From positions 1 to 5,883 of the forward strand of contig DNDT01000288.1 of assembly GCA_003487525.1 (NCBI GenBank): DNA of 5,883 nucleotides. The letters are read 5' to 3'. The DNA comes from Flavobacteriales bacterium. Lineage in GTDB: Bacteria > Bacteroidota > Bacteroidia > Flavobacteriales_E > Vicingaceae. The position numbers and the translations under genes are program-made. The notes under the pieces were generated by a model. The model saw only the letters and a list, made by a program, of their open reading frames with translations, had not been told where the DNA came from and searched no databases. How positions within the stretch are numbered: position 1 is the stretch's first letter; the number at the start of each line of letters is the position of its first letter. Positions 1 to 5,883 of the stretch are shown here, piece by piece.

Positions 1-112
1 AAGAAAATATACGCCAAAATCGCTCTCTTGTTGACTTACACGCAAGGCCTACGCCACTCTTTGTCCCGTCAACAATTCACAAGGCTGGCGCTGGCCGGCG
101 CCATATTTTCTT
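1..112. repeat. 10-bp inverted repeat bracketing a small GC-rich hairpin
   Basis: AAGAAAATAT at 1-10 is the exact reverse complement of ATATTTTCTT at 103-112. The left arm touches the window edge, so the repeat may be longer. The enclosed segment ends in a GC-rich hairpin. It could be a small non-autonomous repeat element or just a chance AT-rich match; copies elsewhere in the genome would decide. Confidence 0.3.
86..112 (+). terminator. Possible intrinsic terminator of an upstream gene
   Basis: TGGCGC (86-91) pairs perfectly with GCGCCA (98-103) around a 6-base loop, followed by ATATTTTCTT, a T-rich tail. This is the shape of a weak factor-independent terminator on the plus strand for a gene lying left of the window. 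The stem is only 6 bp and the T tract is interrupted, so the call is tentative. Confidence 0.25.
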
Positions 113-175
113 GCCAACGCACTTTTCTTTCAACAATATACAATCACCCCCTTCCCTCTCCCTTCTCTTCCTAGG

Positions 176-197
176 CGATTTATCGATTTATCGATTT
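176..197. repeat. Short tandem repeat of CGATTTAT
   Basis: The 8-bp unit CGATTTAT occurs twice in tandem (176-183, 184-191), followed by a partial third copy CGATTT (192-197). No function can be assigned. Confidence 0.6.
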
Positions 198-270
198 GCT
201 CATACGCGCTAGTCACGTACTCAAGACCCGCGCTAACCTCGTTATACTCGGTTTGTCAATTCTTCAATAA

Positions 271-2385
<2,115 letters not shown>

Positions 2386-2483
2386 TGATTTTTGATCTCT
2401 GGTCTCTGATTGAAAATAAATGAATGCCTTTTAGGAATCGTTTTCTCTTCTTTTAACGTTTCTTTATTTTTTACCCTTGTATT

Positions 2484-2836
2484 GTGAATCGTCATGAATT
2501 ACAAAACAGCCTAATTGAGTTTTCTGTGAATGTGGTTTATCTTACTAATTTCCAATCCATTCTGTTTTTGAAAAAAAACTTAATTGACCAATTGAGCCGA
2601 TCGGTTACCTGGCCTACTTTAAATTACGCTGAAGCCCAGTCCGTAGAATCTGCTAAAGATTTTTCACACAAAATGAGTATTGCGGCCAAAGAATGCGTGA
2701 GTATCACAATAGTTTAACAAAACGTACCAGAAGTGAAATTATTGAAAATGCGAAATCAGAGAGTTTATTGAAAGAATACGACCAACTATATGGCATTTTT
2801 GTTTCCAGTGCAAAAACCATCCAAAAAAAGAATTGA
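2484..2836 (+). pseudogene. Frameshifted four-helix-bundle (23S rRNA IVS family) protein
   Basis: The first frame starts at a GTG at 2484 (no in-frame ATG follows the stop at 2454-2456). It gives a 77-residue product with the family signature, here read as NYAEAQSVESAKDFSHKM (residues 47-64), where typical members have an NYGEAQSAES-like stretch. It then runs into a stop at 2715-2717. From about 2696 another frame continues the homology: REYHNSL..., then LLKEYDQLYGIFVSSAKT, ending at TGA 2834-2836. Joined, the two frames give about 117 residues, the usual family size. Loss of one base near 2693-2695 (family-typical Lys-Glu-Leu-Arg-Glu, here broken after Lys-Glu) explains the shift. The role of these free-standing proteins is unknown. 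There is no slippery sequence to suggest programmed frameshifting, so decay is the likelier reading. Confidence 0.8.
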
Positions 2837-2882
2837 TAAAACCGAATCCAATTAAATCGAAAATCAACATTCAGCAATCCAG

Positions 2883-2897
2883 AATCAGAGATCAACT
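2883..2897 (-). repeat. Right arm of 15-bp inverted repeat
   Basis: AATCAGAGATCAACT is the exact reverse complement of 2369-2383. It lies 46 bp after the stop of the four-helix-bundle pseudogene. A perfect 15-bp inverted match within about 500 bp is very unlikely by chance. Confidence 0.8.
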
Positions 2898-2927
2898 TAC
2901 CCCTTTAACCCCTTAAACTTTTCTCCC

Positions 2928-2957
2928 AATAAATCGGACTTGAAAGTCCGATTTATT
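2928..2957. promoter_or_regulatory. 13-bp perfect inverted repeat containing putative Rrf2 operator
   Basis: AATAAATCGGACT (2928-2940), a TGAA spacer, and the exact reverse complement (2945-2957). Its core GGACTTGAAAGTCC (2936-2949) has the same architecture as GGACAAAATTGTCC at 3442-3455 in front of the downstream operon. The core covers the likely -33 TTG (2940-2942) of the Rrf2 gene, which fits repression by occlusion and autoregulation. A bidirectional terminator is the main alternative, but no intact gene ends just upstream and no T run follows. Confidence 0.6.
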
Positions 2958-2968
2958 TACTAAGTTTG
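2940..2968 (+). promoter_or_regulatory. Bacteroidota-type promoter of the Rrf2 gene
   Basis: TAAGTTTG at 2961-2968 matches the Bacteroidota -7 consensus TAnnTTTG exactly. TTG at 2940-2942 lies 18 bp upstream in the position of the -33 element. Transcription would start near 2974-2977, leaving a leader of about 12-15 bases before the ATG at 2989. The -33 element is embedded in the palindromic operator. Confidence 0.6.
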
Positions 2969-2988
2969 TTCCTCAATTCGAAAAACGA

Positions 2989-3420
2989 ATGTTTTCCAAG
3001 GCTTGCGAATACGGCATCAAAGCCACCTTATTCATCGCTCATCGATCAGAAAAAAATCAGCGGGTCAGTCTGAAAAGCATAACCGAAGCCATAAATTCCC
3101 CCGAAGCGTTCACCGCAAAAATTCTGCAGAAACTGGCCAGAAATAAGATTGTGCATTCATCAAAAGGCCCGGGTGGTGGTTTTCGAATCGAAAAAGATGA
3201 AATTGATCAAATTACACTTAGTGATATCGTAATTGCGATAGATGGTGACCAGATATACACGAGCTGTGGTCTGGGAATGGAAGAATGCAGCGAGGAAGCT
3301 CCATGTCCGGCACATGAAAAATTCAAACCCATTAAGGAAAGTTTGAGAATTACGCTCGAGTCCACTAATTTGAAAGAATTAATGGAAGATATCAATAAGG
3401 GGCTTACTTTTTTAAAATGA
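2989..3420 (+). CDS. Rrf2-family transcriptional regulator with probable Fe-S cluster site
   Basis: A 143-residue DNA-binding protein of the IscR/NsrR superfamily. The N-terminal helix (MFSKACEYGIKA) and winged helix-turn-helix span about residues 1-80, with the glycine-rich wing GPGGGFRI at 60-67. Cysteines C93, C100 and C106 (C-x6-C-x5-C) fall where IscR and NsrR ligate an iron-sulphur cluster, although those proteins have 4-5 residues in the first gap. Such clusters sense nitric oxide, oxygen or iron status. Next to nosZ, an NO or redox sensor is the natural inference, but the ligand is not proven. The gene follows a promoter whose -33 overlaps a palindrome, and the same palindrome core precedes the fasciclin-cytochrome-nosZ operon 139 bp downstream. 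It is therefore probably a self-controlling regulator of that operon. Calling it NsrR would go beyond the evidence. Confidence 0.93.
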   Translation: MFSKACEYGIKATLFIAHRSEKNQRVSLKSITEAINSPEAFTAKILQKLARNKIVHSSKGPGGGFRIEKDEIDQITLSDIVIAIDGDQIYTSCGLGMEECSEEAPCPAHEKFKPIKESLRITLESTNLKELMEDINKGLTFLK

Positions 3421-3425
3421 TTTTA

Positions 3426-3433
3426 TATGTTTG
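3426..3433 (+). promoter_or_regulatory. Possible -7 promoter element just upstream of the nos operator
   Basis: TATGTTTG fits TAnnTTTG exactly. Transcription would begin near 3438-3442, at the edge of the palindrome 3442-3455, a good position for repression. No good -33 TTG is visible at the right distance; only a T run at 3408-3413 is near. Confidence 0.35.
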
Positions 3434-3441
3434 CCAATAAA

Positions 3442-3455
3442 GGACAAAATTGTCC
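3442..3455. promoter_or_regulatory. Putative Rrf2 operator in front of the nosZ operon
   Basis: GGACAAAATTGTCC is a 6-2-6 palindrome with the same plan as GGACTTGAAAGTCC at 2936-2949. The common form is GGACWWRAWWGTCC followed by GA, and both sites are preceded by CCAATAAA. Two matching sites, one before the regulator gene and one before the next operon, support a regulator binding site. The internal TTG (3450-3452) could be a -33 element for a weak -7 (TCAGTTTT, 3473-3480), which would mirror the arrangement at the Rrf2 promoter. Confidence 0.6.
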
Positions 3456-3520
3456 GAATAATATGATGAAAATCAGTTTTAAATGAAGCAAGTGTAAATG
3501 ACATTGAATGCAGTTCTATA

Positions 3521-3535
3521 TACGTTTGTGACAAA
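3521..3535 (+). promoter_or_regulatory. Candidate -7 element and small palindrome before the fasciclin gene
   Basis: TACGTTTG (3521-3528) matches TAnnTTTG and would start transcription near 3534-3537, about 25 bases before the ATG at 3560. It overlaps TTTGT-G-ACAAA (3525-3535), a perfect 5-1-5 palindrome that could be another protein site. The -33 region is poor: the nearest TTG, at 3504-3506, is only 14 bp away. This is one of two or three candidates for the operon promoter. Confidence 0.4.
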
Positions 3536-3559
3536 TATTACTTAAACAATTTACGCACC

Positions 3560-4132
3560 ATGAAAAAAATACGTTTTAACATAGCAGTTTTATGCTGCGC
3601 CATGATGATGGCCTGCGCTCCGCAAGGAGGAGGTGATCAAACAGAAGGCACTGCGTCGTCAGATGACCAGGCTGCTCCTGCAAAAGGACAATCCACTACA
3701 ATGGACGAAATAAGCGATCCAAATATTCTTCAAGTTGCAATTGGTTCTCCGGATCATACCACGCTTGTTGCAGCGGTTCAGGCTGCCGAACTTGAAGATG
3801 TACTGGCCAACAATGGCCCATTAACTGTTTTTGCCCCGGTCAATGCAGCTTTCGAAGCTTTACCTGCCGGTACGGTTGAAAATTTGCTAAAGCCCGAGAA
3901 CAAAGGAGTTCTTGCCAGAATCATAAAATTCCATGCTGCTCCGGGCACCTATAACGGAGACGGATTTAAGGATGGCTCACAATTGTTCATGGCATCGGGA
4001 CATTATGTTCCCGTTACCAACGTGGACGGTAAAATAACAGTTAATGGAAGTGAAATACTGGGAACAGTGATTGCCGCAAATGGCGTTGTGCATGTGGTAG
4101 GAAATGTTTTTCTTCCACCTGATGAAAATTAA
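3560..4132 (+). CDS. Fasciclin (FAS1) domain lipoprotein of the nos operon
   Basis: A 190-residue exported protein. Residues 1-18 are a hydrophobic signal with a lipobox-like MMAC ending at C19. A Gly/Gln/Ser/Asp-rich linker runs to about residue 50. One FAS1 domain then fills residues 52-188, with the H1 motif (PLTVFAPVNAAFEALP, 87-102), the central FH in KFHAAPG (usually YH, 124-125) and the H2 motif (NGVVHVVGNVFLPP, about 174-187). FAS1 domains generally mediate adhesion or protein-protein contacts; no catalytic role is established for them here. It is the first gene of a tight run, 28 bp before a cytochrome c that precedes nosZ, so a structural or assembly role around N2O reductase is a reasonable inference. 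Lipidation is likely but the lipobox is slightly atypical (Met at -3). There is no clear Shine-Dalgarno sequence. Confidence 0.9.
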   Translation: MKKIRFNIAVLCCAMMMACAPQGGGDQTEGTASSDDQAAPAKGQSTTMDEISDPNILQVAIGSPDHTTLVAAVQAAELEDVLANNGPLTVFAPVNAAFEALPAGTVENLLKPENKGVLARIIKFHAAPGTYNGDGFKDGSQLFMASGHYVPVTNVDGKITVNGSEILGTVIAANGVVHVVGNVFLPPDEN

Positions 4133-4160
4133 ATCCAACTAATCCTAAACAATCAATTAC

Positions 4161-4628
4161 ATGAAATACACTCGAATAAACCTGATGATAATGACGTTTG
4201 CCATCGCCGGAATTTCGGCGTGTGGAGGAGGTGCCGAACCGGATCAAACAGGTGCAGCTCCACAATCCATGGTGAAGAAAGAAAATGTCGACCCAATGAG
4301 CAACACGGGTATTGGCCCGGTTGCCGAATTAATTTTGCCGGCAGAGATTGATGCGGAAATGGCGAAAAACGGAGAAGAGATATATACTCTTAAATGTACC
4401 GCATGTCATAAACCTTTGGAAAAATTCATAGGTCCTTCACCTAAGGGTGTATTGGAAAGAAGAAATCCTGCCTGGGTCATGAACATGATTTTAAATCCTG
4501 ACCAAATGGTGAAAGAAGATCCCATTGCCAAGAAACTTTTGATGGAATACAATGGTTCCCCAATGGCAAATCAAAGTCTCACACATGATGAGGCCAGGGC
4601 AATAGTGGAATATTTCAGAACATTATAA
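4161..4628 (+). CDS. Monoheme cytochrome c lipoprotein, probable electron donor to NosZ
   Basis: A 155-residue exported protein. A signal peptide with lipobox ISAC gives lipidated C21, followed by a flexible Gly/Pro/Gln-containing linker to about residue 55. A single class I-like cytochrome c domain spans about 63-155. The heme-attachment motif is CTACH (C79, C82, H83 as proximal ligand) and M135 in NGSPMANQ is the best candidate for the distal ligand. The final helix (THDEARAIVEYFRTL) is typical of small cytochromes c. Its stop lies 12 bp before the nosZ start, so co-transcription is nearly certain. Cytochromes c commonly deliver electrons to the CuA site of N2O reductase, and clade II nos clusters often carry their own. 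The electron-donor role is inferred from family and position. It resembles NosC-type proteins in place, but I do not assign a symbol. Confidence 0.93.
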   Translation: MKYTRINLMIMTFAIAGISACGGGAEPDQTGAAPQSMVKKENVDPMSNTGIGPVAELILPAEIDAEMAKNGEEIYTLKCTACHKPLEKFIGPSPKGVLERRNPAWVMNMILNPDQMVKEDPIAKKLLMEYNGSPMANQSLTHDEARAIVEYFRTL

Positions 4629-4640
4629 ACTAAAACTATT

Positions 4641-5883
4641 ATGAAAAACAATTTATTTATTACCAAAACGCTTACCGTGGCGATACTGTTCGCGGTGGGA
4701 TCCACCTTGATTTCGTGTGGAGATCAGATGGCAAAAGACAAGCAAGGCATGAGATCCGGGGTGCTCGGAGAAGATGTTGCTTCACAAGTTTATGTTAAAC
4801 CGGGAGAGTACGATGAGTTCTATGCCATGATTTCAGGAGGATTCAGCGGACAGTTGGCCATCTATGGTTTGCCATCCGGCAGGCTGTTCAAGGTTATTCC
4901 TGTATTTAGCGTGGATGCAGAAAAGGGATATGGTTTTAATGAAGAAACCAAGCCAATGCTCCAGACATCACACGGATTCATTCCATGGGATGACAGCCAC
5001 CATCCTGAACTATCTCAAACCGATGGATCGACAGATGGCCGTTGGTGCTTTATCAATGGCAACAACACTCCAAGGATTGCGAGAATTGACCTTACCACTT
5101 TTGAAACGGCCGAGATAATTGAGCTCCCAAATAGTGGTGGAAATCACTCTTCACCTTTTACTACTCAAAATACAGAGTACGTGGTTGCAGGAACCAGATT
5201 CAGTGTTCCAATTCCACAAGAGGATATTTCAATTGCCGAATATGCGGAGAAATTCAAGGGAGCACTTTCTTTTGTCAGTGTAGAACCAGAAACGGGTCAC
5301 ATGGACATCGCTTTCCAGGTGTTGATGCCAGCTTTTGACTATGACCTGGCTCATTCAGGAAAGGGAAATTCTCACGGTTGGATGTTCTTCTCATCTTACA
5401 ATTCAGAGAAATCTCATACACTTTTGGAAGTTAATGCTTCTCAAAATGACAAAGACTTCATCGCTGCCATCAACTGGAAAAAAGCGGAGGAATACCTTGC
5501 TGCCGGAAAAGCACATGATATGCCTGCCAATTATGCCAGTAACAGATGGGATGAGTCAACCCAGATGGTTACTTCTACCATGAAGAAAACCGTGAAAGTC
5601 CTTCTTCCAAGTGAATGTCCCGATATGGTTTACTTCCTCCCAACACCAAAGTCTCCTCACGGAGTTGATGTTGACAATACAGGTGAGTATATAGTGGGCG
5701 CCGGTAAATTATCTGCCAACCTTACCGTTCACTCATTTACAAAAATGCTTGCTGCCATTGAAAACAAATCATTTGACGGCGATGCCGATGGTATTCCAAT
5801 TTTGAAGTATGATGAAGTTGTGGCAGGTGTGGTGAAAGATGCAGGTCTTGGACCACTTCATACCGAATTTGACGGCAAAGGAA
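4641..5883 (+). CDS. nosZ: Nitrous oxide reductase NosZ, clade II, lipoprotein type (3' end outside the window)
   Basis: Reduces N2O to N2 in the periplasm, the last step of denitrification, using the copper centres CuZ and CuA. The window shows 414 uninterrupted residues; the family is usually about 640-660, so the rest lies to the right. The N-terminus is a Sec-type signal with lipobox LISC and lipidated C26. There is no twin-arginine motif, which places it in clade II. Five of the seven CuZ histidines can be matched: H120 and H121 (SHHPELSQTDG), H169 (GGNHSSPF), H340 (SPHGVDVD) and H407 (LGPLHTEFDGKG). The H121-H169 spacing of 48 equals that of the classical enzyme. The GNSHGWMFFSSYNSE stretch (243-257) is also typical of clade II. 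The last two CuZ ligands and the CuA cupredoxin domain are beyond the edge. It follows the cytochrome c gene by 12 bp; nosL and nosDFY are expected next but not seen. Confidence 0.96.
   Translation, partial: MKNNLFITKTLTVAILFAVGSTLISCGDQMAKDKQGMRSGVLGEDVASQVYVKPGEYDEFYAMISGGFSGQLAIYGLPSGRLFKVIPVFSVDAEKGYGFNEETKPMLQTSHGFIPWDDSHHPELSQTDGSTDGRWCFINGNNTPRIARIDLTTFETAEIIELPNSGGNHSSPFTTQNTEYVVAGTRFSVPIPQEDISIAEYAEKFKGALSFVSVEPETGHMDIAFQVLMPAFDYDLAHSGKGNSHGWMFFSSYNSEKSHTLLEVNASQNDKDFIAAINWKKAEEYLAAGKAHDMPANYASNRWDESTQMVTSTMKKTVKVLLPSECPDMVYFLPTPKSPHGVDVDNTGEYIVGAGKLSANLTVHSFTKMLAAIENKSFDGDADGIPILKYDEVVAGVVKDAGLGPLHTEFDGKG

Noticed and set aside
2690..2700. Programmed frameshift in the four-helix-bundle gene
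   Set aside because: There is no slippery heptamer, internal Shine-Dalgarno sequence or obvious downstream structure; a single-base loss is simpler.
2704..2895. Minus-strand 63-codon open frame
   Set aside because: It runs opposite the second half of the four-helix-bundle pseudogene, whose plus-strand translation shows clear family features.
2928..2957. The 13-bp inverted repeat as a simple intrinsic terminator
   Set aside because: No intact gene ends just upstream, no T run follows, it overlaps a good promoter, and its core recurs at 3442-3455. It is kept only as an alternative.
5373..5375. H245 of NosZ (GNSHGW) as a CuZ ligand
   Set aside because: The ligand set is better matched by H340 and H407 (SPHG and GPLH motifs). 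As I recall them, classical enzymes lack a histidine at the H245 position.
4864..5583. Two plus-strand open frames in another frame within nosZ
   Set aside because: The nosZ frame is open from 4641 to the window end with conserved copper-ligand motifs; these are out-of-frame shadows.

Overview
The window looks like chromosomal DNA from a member of the Bacteroidota. The evidence is TAnnTTTG-type promoter motifs, few Shine-Dalgarno sequences, a run of lipoprotein signal peptides, and a nitrous oxide reductase of the Sec-exported (clade II) type. All recognised genes are on the plus strand. No species can be named from the sequence alone.

Layout. Positions 1-363 hold no recognisable gene, only repeats, a small GC-rich hairpin and pyrimidine-rich tracts. 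Positions 364-2385 encode a complete NAD+-dependent DNA ligase (ligA). Positions 2386-2988 look like an ordinary spacer but contain a frameshifted gene of the four-helix-bundle / 23S rRNA intervening-sequence (IVS) family (2484-2836). It is enclosed by a perfect 15-bp inverted repeat, whose left copy forms the last codons of ligA. This suggests an inserted cassette.

From 2989 onward the window holds the front end of a nos (N2O respiration) locus. It encodes an Rrf2-family regulator with three cysteines suited to an Fe-S cluster (2989-3420), then a fasciclin-domain lipoprotein (3560-4132), a monoheme cytochrome c lipoprotein (4161-4628) and the first 414 residues of NosZ (4641 to the window end). 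The last three genes are separated by only 28 and 12 bp and probably form one operon. The expected working model is cytochrome c passing electrons to NosZ in the periplasm, with all three proteins lipid-anchored. The role of the fasciclin protein is unknown.

The most informative regulatory signal is a shared 14-bp palindrome, GGACWWRAWWGTCC. It occurs once in front of the Rrf2 gene, over its likely -33 element, and once in front of the fasciclin-cytochrome-nosZ operon. This makes it a strong candidate operator through which the Rrf2 protein controls itself and nosZ. The remaining nos genes (nosL, nosD, nosF, nosY) would be expected beyond the right edge and are not visible here.
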